Positions 49,071 to 60,811 are shown, counted from the first letter of the stretch. The stretch: DNA of 64,000 nucleotides from Ochotona curzoniae (GCF_017591425.1 NW_024465423.1:153804-217803), one strand, 5' to 3'. A program made the numbers and translations. The notes: generated by a model from the letters alone, not told the origin.

Positions 49071-51950
49071 GCTGAATGAAGCAGAGACACAATATACTAA
49101 TGGAACACAGAGGGATGATCATCCCCAACATCCCTGGCTTCTGCTCTAAAGTTGTGCTCTTTCATGTGCTGAGTCACAGTCGCGAGTGTAGCCATTTACC
49201 TAGTTAGCATTGAGGAAATGCATCACCATGAAAAAGTGTCTATTGTGAGGAAAATGAATTTCCTCCACAGCACTTTAAAACACTCTAGGGAGGCCTGGAG
49301 GGCATGTTGACTGAACCTACACTGTTATGTATAAGTCCACCAATTGTCAAGGTATTCCTCCAACTTGGAAGGAAGGTTCTTTGAAAGCACAGTCTTGCCT
49401 GTGTTGGAGACTTTCAGGTAACAGAACCATTCTCCAGCCCAGTCACTGACAACTGGTTGAAAGACTACTGCCAATAACTGTGATGCCTGAGGTGGCTCTC
49501 AAAGGAAGCACCAGCTCAGAGTGGATCCTGCCAGAGAAACGGGATTCTTGTCTTTGCCATTGCTGCCAGGTTGCCAGTAAGAACCTGTGGCACACAGAGG
49601 TATGAAGTGCTCGATGGCAGTTCATCCTTAGCTCACAAGGATCAGGGCTCTCACTATACTGAGGACAGAGGCCCTCCTTTTGTCCACCACTTAAAGATTA
49701 ACATGTAGCAGGAGCTATTATTTGAGGATGTATTGGGACATTGTGATTCAGTAATATTAATAACCCAGCTGTGCAATGTGTAGGTCTGAATTCTAGTCCC
49801 ACATGATGGGACTCAAGTTCGATATTGATGATTCTGTTGTATGTTTAAACAGCCCTGAGACTGTGACACTTGCTCTTCCTTTATTTCCTATGAGCTGTGA
49901 AAAATAAATATCCGGACAAGTCTTGGAAGACAGAAGATGTATGTAACAATATTTTAAGGCGCATCCAACAAAAAAAGATTTCTCCTTTGCACTGCCTGTT
50001 CTTTCCATTTTGACCTTGCTTTTGGCTCTCTTGCACAGAAACACGCACACACAAGCTCACAGAGTTTTTCTTGTGCAAGATCCTTGATATGTAGTTTTTG
50101 AACCATTTCCAGATATCTCAAAGACATCCTTAGCTACATGACCAACCTATAGGTCAGTTCCTTGAGCCTCAGCCTAGTCTTATGCAGAAGGCACTGTGAG
50201 TAACAATAGTTTAGAACAGTTGAAAGGAGGCTCACTGGTGAAAAATCAGCATGCTCCATCTTATCCTGACAGGTGGTCAAACTCAAGCATCCCAGGTATC
50301 GCTTCAAGATCAGCTTGTTCTTCTGCAGCAATCCTTACTTCTCTAACACAGTGATTGTTAAGGAATATCAAGCTAACATCAATGGTGAGATGTTACTCAG
50401 AGACTGGATATTTGACATGGGTGACAGGTAACTGGTGATTTGATCCGGCTCTGTTTTGCATTCTCATCCCTTAGGCTATAGAGCATATTGTTCCTCTCCA
50501 ATTAAGTGGCTTCAGGGTTATATGAGTGAAGATCCAAGGAGCATGGCGTATAACATCAGTGTCAGCGTTTTCAACTGGCTTGTACACCACGACATTGTAG
50601 ACTGTAGCAGGATTGCTGAGATGGTTGCACACTGGGGGAAATTCTAAATGCATGTCGGAAGTTCTGGGGCAACTTAACAGTGAGCTAATTTCTCCTTATT
50701 CCTAACAGATAATCTACAAGGATATTTGCCATATCACCTTGGGACTCAGGCAGCTGGAGATGGAATGGAGAAAGTGATGAGCAGTCCTTGACCTTGGGTA
50801 AGAGCTTGTGTGTAGGAACATGGTCCCTTAATTCCCAAAGGGTTTACCTGAGGTTTAGTGGAGAAAAAAGGGATTTTCTGACAAACTGGCTCATGGTTGT
50901 GTGTGAACACACACATGTAGGCACGCTTTGTGGCCACCCACGCAGGTACTAAATAAATTTGAAGCATCACTTCACTTTAATAGACATATTCCTGGCCATC
51001 TATGTCAAGTTGATCTCTAGCTCAATACCAGCAAGTTATGTTTGTGTTTCATCTAAGTTTCTTTCACTACTGATTTCAGAAATATTCATGAATATTAAGG
51101 TTGTGTTTTTGCACTAAGACACATTAGGAGTTTAGTTTTTAATAATAGATGTCCTTATATTTTAGTTTTCTTGGACCATGTATTCCTTCAGTGAACACTA
51201 GCAGTTGCTCTGGAATAAGGGCAAGCCGATTTTAATCTCTCTCATTGTGAAAAGCCACACTAATGAAAAGTCACACGTGAGTTTTGGATAGCTTTCTACA
51301 CAGATCCTTTCCATTTTGATACACATTTAGTGTTGTTCTGAGGCAGACATGTGTCCTTAAGAATTTGTGTGTTTCAGAGAGCTTTTCATTTAGAATGGTA
51401 TCTGTTGGAGATGTGTAAAAACCCTGAAAACCCTGGTATGGAATATATGAGCTTGTCTGCCACATGACGGAAGGAAGATACAGACCTCAAGTGCCAGTTG
51501 GGAACAGCTGTGTTAACCCAACCTAATACAATAAATTCTGTGGCGTGGATGTTGTGTGTGTTCCAGTGATTCCACGAGAGACTGGGAAAAGAAATGTAGA
51601 TCAAGTTCACATGAAAGTTCCTGTTCCAAGCCTGGGATGTGCTTTTCTGTACAGTTTTTGGACTAAGACCATTGTAGAGATGGGTTAAGCCTGCCCTCAA
51701 ATACCAGTGCCAGAATATGTATTTCAAAATATGTATTTCAAAACAACTTTTGTATTGGAAGCAGAGAGAAAAGAGGAAGCAGGGATGTTTGGAGTTCTTC
51801 TGTGTCTAGTCCAGCACCTACAACAGAAGCCTTGTGATAAAATGCTCCAAATAAGGGATTAGTGATGCTCTTCCTCGCTTTTGATATTGACCTGAGTAGC
51901 ATATGCAAGAGTCAGTGCAGGTCAGAACTGATACCAATATACAGTCATCA
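49071..51950. other. Unassigned DNA
   Basis: About 2.9 kb with no recognised repeat family or gene. The ORFs at 50,134-50,331 (minus, Leu/Cys-rich) and 50,456-50,647 (plus) were examined. Neither has a start context, a splice frame or a family motif that I can name. Confidence 0.45.
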
Positions 51951-51954
51951 GGAA

Positions 51955-52115
51955 CTTTTTACAGACTTCCCACATGGGGGCAGGGACCATAAGTATTACG
52001 TCTAGCCCCTGCTGCTTCCCAGGCCCAAATCAGGGAGTTACATTGGAAATGGAGCAGCCAGGAGTAGACTACTGTGCATATGGGAGGCCAGCACTACAGT
52101 CAAAGGATTAGCCTT
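51955..52115 (-). mobile_element. Old SINE fragment
   Basis: On the minus strand: 'ggctaatccttt', 'ggcctcccatatgcac', 'ctcctggctgctccatttcc' and 'gcctgggaagcagcagggg', the blocks of a lagomorph tRNA-derived SINE in order. It lacks the CT-rich tail. Confidence 0.75.
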
Positions 52116-52789
52116 CTTCCTTGCTGCACAAACCCCAGTTGTCATATTTATGAGTTTGTAATATTTTATAGTGGATAAAAATCACAATTTTTACATACAC
52201 TTAACTATTGATTGACTTCCAGGATCTCTGTCTTAGTTCATGTGAATTGATTTGCTAATTACACGATATTAAAAGTAAGCCTTCCATGCCCTGGTTTCAT
52301 TTGGAGTAGATTATTCCCATGATTGTGATGGCTGGATTATTCACTCTTGGTGGGATAGCCAACAAGTCCTCAATTTGGTAGAATAGAAAGTGTGCTGATA
52401 TCTGAATATAGGCAACAATGTCTTAAATACCAGCATGCACAAAAATCCTTGAGGTATTGATTTTTGTTTTTTTTCTTTTTTTGAAATCTTAACTGTATTA
52501 CTGATTTTGTCAGTGGTTTTCAAGAAACAATGACAATAGAATTTCTCATAAACATTTTTTCATGATTTTTAATATATATGAAAGATTAAATGCCACCTTA
52601 CAAGAGTACAAATCTAAATTTAAGAGGCCACAATGTTAACCTATTAAATACTTCACCTGGGGAATATAAATGTATTGAAAATGTTATAGGAACATTGGAA
52701 AAATGTTAGGAAGCCTGGAAGCAATTTCAGTCATGCACAGCATAAATTATGTATTAATCTCTCAGCTCTATATTTTAGTTCTATTTTTA
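52116..52789. other. Unassigned AT-rich DNA
   Basis: AT-rich, without a repeat-family or coding signal. A T/C-rich run lies at 52,465-52,485. Confidence 0.5.
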
Positions 52790-54355
52790 TTTTTCACTTT
52801 TTATTATATTTTTGGAAATCTTTACATAGTTAATTAGAGAAAAAAGTACAAGGAAATTTCAGCAAAGTGGTTAATGCTTTTATTTCTGCATTTTTTCCTT
52901 CATGAATCTGAGGAAAAGGGGGTTATAAGGGTGAAGCCCAACCCAATTTCCCACCTACCCCAGGTCACAGATGTGGAGCATGCTCTGAGATTCTTGCTCG
53001 AGGGGTTGTGATAGTTCACTGGTTATGAATCGCTGCTAGTCTCCCACTCCAAGCACAATGAGATTGTTGAAGAATCCACTGATTGACACAATCCATCTTA
53101 AGAGTCTCTGTTTGCCCTGTTTTTCACTGCCAACATATGGCTGAAGTGGTTGATACACTTGTTCTGCCCTCTATCTCTTCATGGTTAGGATTCTGAGTCC
53201 AGCAGTTCCATTGGGGAATATCACCAAACAAACTTTGTCTGAGGTGTTTTCAGACCAGATTCTTGTATTTACTAGGAAATACAGGGCCCGGCACAGTCCA
53301 TCGCTCCACTTAGCTAGTGATTGCAATTGCTGGGTTGGTTCTTTTACCAGCCCCGACTTCCACTGGAACCAATCGGTGTTGCAATACAGCCTGTTTCTGC
53401 CAAGCACATACTCGGCCCTCACGTAAGCCAGTGAGAGCTGCAGCCTAGTTCTAGTCAACCACCAGGCCTACCCCCTTCCCTGATTTGCCAGTATGTACAG
53501 CAGACTAGTCCATTCTGTCTCACATCCCATTCATCTCCCATACATGTCAATGGACATTGAAACCTAATTCCATCTAACTAGCTCCACTATCTAGCCCACA
53601 CCAATATTGTTGGGTGCCTTTCTGTCTAGCCACCCCAACCCCTCTCCTAGTTTCCATGCTCTCCTGTGGTAGAGGCAAACCAATAGGGAGTATCCCACTA
53701 TTTACTTTCTAGGCCACTCCTATTCCCAGATTATGCACTCTCCAGGTGTTTCTGCAGTGTAACTTGACAGAATCAGTCCCCAGCCAGCTTCTGCCAGCTG
53801 ATGCTGTGGCTAAGCCCAAACAATCCTCACCCACTCATATTTTTTTTTTCCACCAGTAGGAACAATCAGTCCATCCTGGCATTTGCCTGATCTAGGGCAC
53901 ATGAGACAAACAGGTGATGTACCCCTGCCTAATCTGGTCTGCTTCCTTCCCAGCTCATGCTCTCCTGCGGGAGGAGCTGTGCAGCAAGGGAACACAGTCT
54001 CTTATTCCTCCTGCCCACTCTGCTCCTTCCATTCCTGGTTCTCACCCGTGCTTCTTGGGCACTGTGTTCACATTTTGTACAGGCAGCCTCACCTTGCCAT
54101 TCTGTAATGTGCACTGTTTTTTTTTTTTTTTTTCTCGTGACTGAACCTGGCTCGACCCACACCCCACTCTGATGCTTGGATTTGCCAGTGGATGACATGA
54201 ACTGATTCCGCCTGATCTGTTCCCGACCCATGCCAAATGTATGCCAGTGGGTAACCTTCTGTGGCCTGTTCTGGGCTGTTTCCTATCATGCTTTTTGCGC
54301 TTACCTGCCTAGTCTGTGTCTTGCCAGAGGATTTGCCCAAGCTCCTCCATCAGAA
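52790..54355 (-). repeat. Second, diverged copy of the composite lineage repeat, truncated by ERV-B
   Basis: Aligns along its whole length with 11,650-13,180 (shared blocks: the A-rich tail, 'gattgacacaatccatctta', 'cagcagttccattgggga', 'actggaaccaa', 'cctgttctgggctgtttcct'). It lacks the part corresponding to 13,190-14,950, because similarity stops at about 54,355 where ERV-B begins. A T-run of about 17 at 54,116-54,133 is specific to this copy. Confidence 0.8.
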
Positions 54356-54356
54356 C

Positions 54357-55024
54357 CAACATTCACTGGAGAATTGAAAGTTCTCACCAGAATTTTTGAA
54401 GGTGCTTTAGCTATCACCCCATGCTTCCCATTAGCACAGTTAATTCTTTTACCAGTTTTCCCGAAACTTTCCAATCCTTGCTATCAATCTTCTCGAAAGA
54501 CTAATGAAACAGGTGTAGCTGAGGTTTTGTGGGCACATAAAATTTCTCCTCATACTCGGCCAACCCTGACTCCTAAGTTAAATGACAAAGCTTTTACAGG
54601 CCTCCTTGACTCTGGCGCTGATGCTACAGTTATTTCTTTGAAGTTCTGGCCAAAGGCCTGGCCCTTGAAAAATTCAGTCACTCATCTTCAAGGCATAGGG
54701 CAGGCTAATAGCCCCCTAGTAAGTTCCCAAGCCTTGACCTGGACTGACCCGTAAGGGAACACAGGCATTGTAACACCATATATTGTTGCAAAATTGCCTG
54801 TTAATCTCTGGGGGAGAGATATCCTCTCTCAAATGAATGTTATCATGTGTAGCCCTAACGAAGCTATTACAAAACAGATGCTTAGACAAGGTTTTCTCCC
54901 TGGTCAAGGCTTGGGTAAACAGTCTCAAGGAATCAAACAGCCCATACAGGTTACACAAAAATCTGATAAGACAGGTTTAGGCTTTTCAGCTTCACCCAAT
55001 GCAAAAGTACAAAATTTTCCCTAG
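54357..55024 (+). pseudogene. pro: ERV-B pro: dUTPase end, aspartic protease and G-patch
   Basis: The first codons include an AQLILLP-type block resembling the late part of a betaretroviral dUTPase. The retroviral protease active site LLDSGADATVIS follows (DSGA at 54,608-54,619). A glycine-rich G-patch segment (QGFLPGQGLGK) lies near 54,890. This dUTPase-protease-G-patch order is characteristic of betaretroviruses. The protease would mature Gag and Pol. An in-frame TAA at 54,752-54,754 splits the frame. The natural stop is TAG at 55,022-55,024. The upstream part of pro and all of gag are missing. Confidence 0.88.
55012..55018 (+). promoter_or_regulatory. -1 ribosomal frameshift heptamer between pro and pol
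   Basis: AAATTTT in the pro frame reads A-AAT-TTT, the X-XXY-YYZ pattern of a retroviral slippery site, four bases before the pro stop. Slipping back by one base enters exactly the frame in which RT is encoded. AAAUUUU is an established pro-pol slippery sequence in type-D betaretroviruses. Confidence 0.85.
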
Positions 55025-57779
55025 CGACCACTGTTCGTCCTGCTCCATCCAGATATGCTGACAAGATTTCAGGGAATACTAGTGTGCCTGTTTGGGTTGA
55101 TCAGTGGCCGCTGAACCAAGAGAAACTTGTTGCGGCTAGGGAGCTGGTACAGGAACAGCTCTCCGCAGGACATATTGAGCCCTCCTCTTCCCCCTGGAAT
55201 ACTCCCATATTTGTCATTAAGAAAAAATCGGGGAAGTGGAGATTATTACAAGATTTAAGAATGGTTAATAAAGCCATGGTGCCTATGGGAGCCTTATAAC
55301 CTGGCCTCCCGGCCCCTGTAACAATACCTAGTAATCTATTTAAGATAGTTATTGACCTTAAAGATTGTTTCTTTAACATCCCCTTGCATCCGGATGATTG
55401 CTTACATTTTGCCTTCAGCCTCCCTCAGATAAATTTCCAGGGACCCATGGACCGCTATCAGTGGCGAGTCCTTCCTCAAGACATGGCAAACAGCCCTACC
55501 CTAGCCCAAAAATATGTTGCTCAAACCCTTAAACCTATAAGAAATAAGTGGCCTGAAATTTATATTCTGCATTATATGGATGATATCTTGATTGCAGCGC
55601 CCACCGAGGCAACTGCCTTTTCCTGCTTTGAACAGATGCTGCATGTTCTTCAAAGCAATGGATTAATGATAGCTCCTGAAAAAGTTCAAGTCAAAGATCC
55701 TTATAATTTTTTAGGATATCAATTAAGTCAAGAAAGAGTTTATACACCCAAAATTAGTCTTGATTTGTCTACCCTAAAAACCCTCCATGATTTTCAATCC
55801 CTTTTAGGCAATTTGCAGTTCTTAAGGCCATACTTAAAGATAGCACCTGAAACTCTCTTGCCCCTTCAGGACTTATTGACTGGAAACCCTCATCCCTTTT
55901 CATCTCTTACCCTTACTTCAGCAGCGAGAGAGTCTATTAAAACAATAAGTGATGCCATTTCTTCTCAAACTATTTTCCAGTATGACCCTCTTCTTCCCTT
56001 AAGTTTTATTGTGTGTGCTACGGCACATGCCCCTTTAGGAGTTTTCTGGCAAAAAGGAATGAATAAGTCCCCCTCAGGACATCCCCTAATGTGGGTGCCC
56101 TTACGGTCAAAACCAGCCAAGATCCTTGCCACCTACTTTTCCCTCGTAGCTGCCTTAATTTTAAAAGCAAGAAAATTAACTATACAATATTTTGGAAAAG
56201 ATCCAGATATTATAATTGTGCCTTACACCTCGGAACAAGTAGACTGGTTACTCCAGGTTAATAATGATTGGGGTGTTGGCTGTGCGTCCTTTGCTGGTGT
56301 CATAGATAATCATTATCCAAATGACCCCTTAATACAATTTATGAGAAATCATTCCTTTGTTTTCCCCAAAGTTACTTCTCATAGCCCCCTGAAAGAAGGG
56401 ATTACAATTTTTACAGATGGTTCCTCAAGTGGAACAACTGCTTACGTCGTTCAAGGCCAATCTTTTCCAATAAAATCCCCTTATATGTCTGCTCAATTAG
56501 TTGAACTGTTTGCTGTGCTTCAGGTTTTTAAAAATTTTCCAACAGCCACTTTTAATTTGTATACAGATAGTGTTTATATAGCCCACTCCGTTCCTTTATT
56601 AGAGACAGTTCCATATATTAAGACCACCTCCACAGCCTTTCAGCTTTTTGTTCAGATACAATCCTTTATTAGAGAAAGAAGAGACCCCTTTTTTATAGGG
56701 CATTTGAGAGCCCATACAGGACTCAAGGGACCCTTGGCTGAAGGAAACGCTCAAGCCGATGCTGCCACACGGCTAGTTTTCCTAACTCTGGATCCCTCTG
56801 TATCCGAGGCTCACCGAGCACATGCCTTACAACACTTAAATGCACTCCACTTCGCCAGATGTTCAAGATCACCAGAGAACAGGCTAGAGAAATTGTTAAA
56901 AGTTGTAACTCCTGTTCTCAGTTTTCTCCAGTACCTCATTTAGGAGTCAACCCCCGAGGCTTAATCCCAAATGATAGATGGCAAATGGATGTCACACACT
57001 TTCCATCCTTTGGTAGACTCAAATATATCCATGCAACAGTGGATACCTATAGTGGGTTTATTTATGCCACAGCGCTAACTGGAGAGGCTTCCAAGGATGT
57101 TATTACTCACATGCTACAAAGCATGTCAGTTATGGGCAAACCTAACAGCATTAAAACTGATAATGGCCCAGGATACACAGGAGCTAAATTCCGACAGTTT
57201 TGCTCTCAACTAAAAGTTAAACATATTACTGGCATCCCTTATAACCCACAAGGACAAGGAATTATTGAAAGGACACATCAGACCTTAAAAAATATGCTGA
57301 AGAAGTTAGAACTCTCCACGGATTTATCTATGTCACCTACTCCCAGGAATAGATTGAATCATGCCCTTTTCATTATAAATTTCTTAACCCTAGATAATAA
57401 TAATCGATCTGCAGCTGATCGACATTGGCATCCCACAACTCAGGATTCACATGCCTTAGCAATGTGGAAAGATCCTCTCACAGGAGCTTGGAAAGGACCA
57501 GATCCAGTGCTTATCTGGGGACAAGGCTCTGCCTGTGTGTATGACAGAGAAAATGCAGAACCACGCTGGCTGCCTGAGCGGCTTCTTAGAGCCGTTAACT
57601 CATCGCTGTCCAGAAAGGAGGCCAACCCCCTCTCTGAGACATCTTCCTCTCCTTCTTTTCCAGATGCTGCTAATTCTACGAACGCGATTGATGGTGATCC
57701 TTTACAACCTCTGGGTCTTGTGGATTCTGAACCAATGGACACTGATGACTGCTATTGGCCTCAGACCACAACCTCATAA
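55018..57779 (+). pseudogene. pol: ERV-B pol: reverse transcriptase, RNase H and integrase
   Basis: RT: N-terminus with VWVDQWPL at 55,090, motif A around 55,350 (VIDLKDCFFNIPLHPDD), motif B LPQDMANSP at 55,473 (the family usually has Gly where Asp stands), and YMDD at 55,573-55,584. RNase H: IFTDGSS near 56,408 and LYTDS near 56,560. Integrase: His/Cys zinc region split by a frameshift near 56,855; catalytic Asp codons at 56,988 and 57,159 and Glu at 57,267, giving exact D,D(35)E spacing; C-terminal WKGPDPV region near 57,490. Disabling changes: stop TAA at 55,297-55,299 and the one-base shift near 56,855. Otherwise the frame is open for long stretches (55,300-56,943 and 56,859-57,779). The end overlaps env by about 116 bp. 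Confidence 0.93.
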
Positions 57780-59803
57780 TCCACTCCAACCATGGAACTA
57801 CACCTGGGTCGTGCTGTCCGAGAGGCATGATATCGTTTGGTCAACATCTCGGATCACCCCTCGTGTATGGTGGCCAGAAGTCTTAACCCCGGACTTATGT
57901 AAGCTTGCTCTTGGGGCTGCCAACTCTTGGGGACTTAATACTCTCTTCGGACTTTCTGTAGCACCTGAACTGCCTGACCAATCCTATGACCCAGGATGTG
58001 CTGATACTCGACAACGAGTTCTCCTCCAAGCCACCGATTTTTATGTGTGCCCCGGAAGCCACCGTGATCGTCACCTTCTTCACAAATGCGGTGGCTCTGC
58101 TGACTATTTCTGTGCCTCTTGGGGATGTGAAACTACAGGCACTGCTTACGGGGTTCGAGACTCAGAGGATAAAGATCTGATTACTGTCAGACGCAACTTC
58201 AGCTACCCAACTACAGCAGCAGTCTATGGCCTCACCTTCCTTTCCTCCTATTATGATGACACCGCTGCATGCCGTCCCAATCATCCTGACACAAAGGGTT
58301 GGTGTACTCCTTTAGAAATCTGGTTCCCCTCTAGAGCAAACACCAACCAAGAAGAGACTTGGATGAGAGGCTGTGATTGGGGACTTAGATTGTACCAGTC
58401 AGGGAAAGACACGGGCATGATATTTTCCATCAAATTGTTAAAAGAACCTGTTAATGCTAAATATCCTACTAATATTGGACCAAATAATGTTATTGCATAT
58501 AAGCCTCCTTTACCTCGACCTCCTATCCGACCTCCCATTCCTTCCCCAACCCCTCAATCTCTCCCATCTTCTATCAATGCTAGCTCCCCGCCTCCCTCAC
58601 CATCTCCTCCTTTACGCCTCAATCTCCCTGCCCTCCTTCCTGACAATCTTATCTTGACCTTGGTTAACCAAACTGCCTTAACAGTCAATGAATCTTCACC
58701 TGAATTTATGAATGACTATTGGCTTTGTACAAATGCCCGTCCCCCATTCTATGAAGGTATTGCCTTAATTGATGTTTTTTACTATTCCAATTCTTCCTCC
58801 TCTTGTAGGTGGACCAGCAGCGACTGGTCTGGTATGTCTTTAACCCAAGTTGTTGGTCTAGGTCTCTGCTTGACTACCTCCCACAGATCCCCCCATTTAG
58901 GTTCCTTCTCTTACTTGTGTAATTCTACCATTATTCCAGCAGCCCATTCTCAATACCTTCTTCCCCCTGGTGATGCATGGTGGGCCTGCACTGGCGGCCT
59001 CACCCCCTGCCTTTCCTATCAGGTTTTTTCACTTCATAAGGAATTTTGTATTTTAGTCCAGTTAGTTCCTCGTTTGTCCTATTATGCCTCCGAGGAATTC
59101 TTACAACTATGGGAATCCAATCCCACTTCCCTCTCCCGTTCAAAACGTGAGCCTATCACCGCCCTTATCATTTCTGTTCTGCTGGGACTTGGCGCTGTCG
59201 GCGCTGGCACTGGCATTTCCTCTCTCATTCTTTCCCAGAATCGGTATGCCGAGTTGCGTTCCACCATTGATGAAGATATACAACGTTTACAACAAGGCAT
59301 TGATGATTTAACTGATTCTCTCTCCTCCCTAGCTGAGGTAGTGTTACAAAATCGCCACGGCTTAGATCTATTGTTCTTACAGCAAGGAGGCCTATGCGCT
59401 GCTCTTAAAGAGGAATGTTACTTTTATGTAGATAATACAGGTGTTGTAACAAGAGAACATGAAAAAGATTCGCGAAGGTCTTAAAAAACGACAACTACAA
59501 AAGGAAAAGGAGGAAAGCTGGTATAAAAATTGGTTTTCTTTGTCCCCCTGGCTCACTACCTTATTACCCACTATATTGGGACCCCTAGTTGGATTATTGC
59601 TTTTGATCTCCTTTGGTCCCTGGGCATTCACTAAACTCACTAACTTGGTAAAACAACAAATTGAAAATTTAGCTGCAAAACCCATTCAAGCGTATTACCA
59701 CCGCTTAGTTCTAGAAGACAGATTGCGTTCAGAGAGCCCTGACTCGAGAAGTGAACCCCCACGTTGTAATGCGCGGCTCCAGTCTTCTAATCGGCTCGCC
59801 TGA
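57664..59803 (+). pseudogene. env: ERV-B env: gammaretrovirus/type-D-like envelope, frameshifted in TM
   Basis: The chosen start at 57,664 gives a hydrophobic signal-like leader. The frame is open from 57,535, but codons before 57,664 overlap pol. The SU part has a WGCETTG segment near 58,120, a proline-rich region around 58,500-58,640, then YWLC at 58,717-58,728, where the family has a CXXC motif. A furin-type RSKR lies at 59,137-59,148, followed by a hydrophobic fusion-peptide-like stretch. A heptad region leads to the conserved LQNRHGLDLLF segment (near 59,345) and then C-6x-C at 59,395-59,418, followed by Tyr (59,419) where the second Cys of CX6CC is expected. A frame change near 59,455 separates this from the membrane anchor and tail (59,459-59,803). 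Env would bind receptor and fuse membranes. No receptor can be assigned. Confidence 0.92.
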
Positions 59804-60051
59804 GGTAATGTGGCCATTTACGGTAGGGGCAGTGTTTTCCTGACAGGGCTGTCATTAATGGCAGCGTTGCCAGGGAATACATGCCCCAGCTATAAATTGT
59901 TACATGGCCCTTTTCTAGTAAGCGTATAGCCAATGACAGGCACCTTTCTGATACCCTGCCAACCTAAGACAGGGAGCCCTGGATGACTGGCAGGGCTGCC
60001 CAAAGACGGGTAAGAGCTGAGGGTCCCTCAGAATGAACCTAAGACAGGCAG
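59804..60051 (+). other. ERV-B 3' untranslated region, first part
   Basis: Non-coding sequence after env that matches ERV-A on the minus strand from about 59,930 on (matching 17,890-18,030). It is interrupted by ERV-C after 60,051 and resumes at 63,413. Confidence 0.85.
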
Positions 60052-60421
60052 TGTTGCAAGCCGCATCTGTATGCACTGGCCACATGCTGTGCCTAAAATG
60101 GCGCTGGCCGGAGAAGCCACACCTTCGTGAGTGTCACGTAGCCTAGCGCATGTGCAGTGAGCTGCGGCATGGCCGGCACGTGAACACTGGGGACTGACGA
60201 ATCTGGTCGCCCAGGACCCTGCGTGATCATGACACCGACCTGTCATCGGCGGAGGCGGGGCCGGTCAGCACATAAGAGTAGAAAGCCTGCCGGGGTTGGC
60301 GCCCCCTTCCCCCTTGCCCCCTTCCTCTTCCTCATCTTTGTGCGTGCAATAAACTTTACCGCAGAAGACTTCACTCGCGTCTGCGTCTTATTGCGGGACA
60401 ATAAGACACATGGGCGCGACA
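60052..60421 (+). repeat. ERV-C 5' LTR
   Basis: 370 bp, TGTTGC...GCGACA. The polyadenylation signal AATAAA is at 60,348-60,353. A perfect 9-bp inverted repeat with a 5-base loop lies in U5 at 60,385-60,407. Confidence 0.95.
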
Positions 60422-60423
60422 AC

Positions 60424-60442
60424 TGGTGCCCGAAACCCGGGA
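60424..60442 (+). other. ERV-C primer binding site, closest to tRNA-Phe
   Basis: Two bases after the 5' LTR, TGGTGCCCGAAACCCGGGA matches the 3' end of tRNA-Phe except for one extra C in the CCC run. It is not the tRNA-Lys type used by ERV-A. Confidence 0.7.
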
Positions 60443-60498
60443 CCTGGAGGGGGCCTCCCGTTTCCAACGGGTGGAAGTCAGAACTGCGGCCAAAAGAC

Positions 60499-60506
60499 AG
60501 GTAAGG
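60499..60506 (+). promoter_or_regulatory. Probable major splice donor of ERV-C
   Basis: AGGTAAGG, a strong donor consensus between the primer site and the gag start, where retroviruses place the donor for the env message. Confidence 0.5.
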
Positions 60507-60583
60507 AGCTCTGAGAGGGAGAACTTTCGGGTGATTAGGAGCATAAATCGGAGGTATAGGAACCACCGCTTCTGATTATAGAC

Positions 60584-60811
60584 ATGGGCGCACGGATCTC
60601 TCTGGTGAAATTTTTGCAGAGGGTTTATGCCCTCCGTAAGGGAGCGGTCAGAGAGAGTGACAAAGCCCTTCAGTCTGCCCAGGATAGTCTCTCAGAAACA
60701 GCGGGAGAGGAGAACCGGTTTGAAGCAAAAAATAGAGGTGAAATTGAAAGCAGTATCTTCCTCATCAAGTTCGGAGACGTCCGATGCGGAGGAAGGGTAC
60801 AAGCGGGATAG
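60584..60811 (+). pseudogene. gag: ERV-C gag: matrix N-terminus in a separate frame
   Basis: Opens MGARIS, a Met-Gly-x-x-x-Ser myristoylation-type start at the expected place downstream of the primer site. After roughly 45 codons the sequence loses Gag character, and the frame ends at 60,811. The continuing Gag text is in another frame (60,627 onward), so a one-base change has separated the membrane-targeting N-terminus from the rest. An A-run near 60,727-60,732 is a plausible place for it. Confidence 0.7.

Noticed and set aside
50134..50647. Leu/Cys-rich minus-strand ORF and neighbouring plus-strand ORF that faintly recalled leucine-rich cancer-testis-type proteins
   Set aside because: Too short, on opposite strands and without a continuous frame. 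The resemblance does not survive residue-by-residue comparison.
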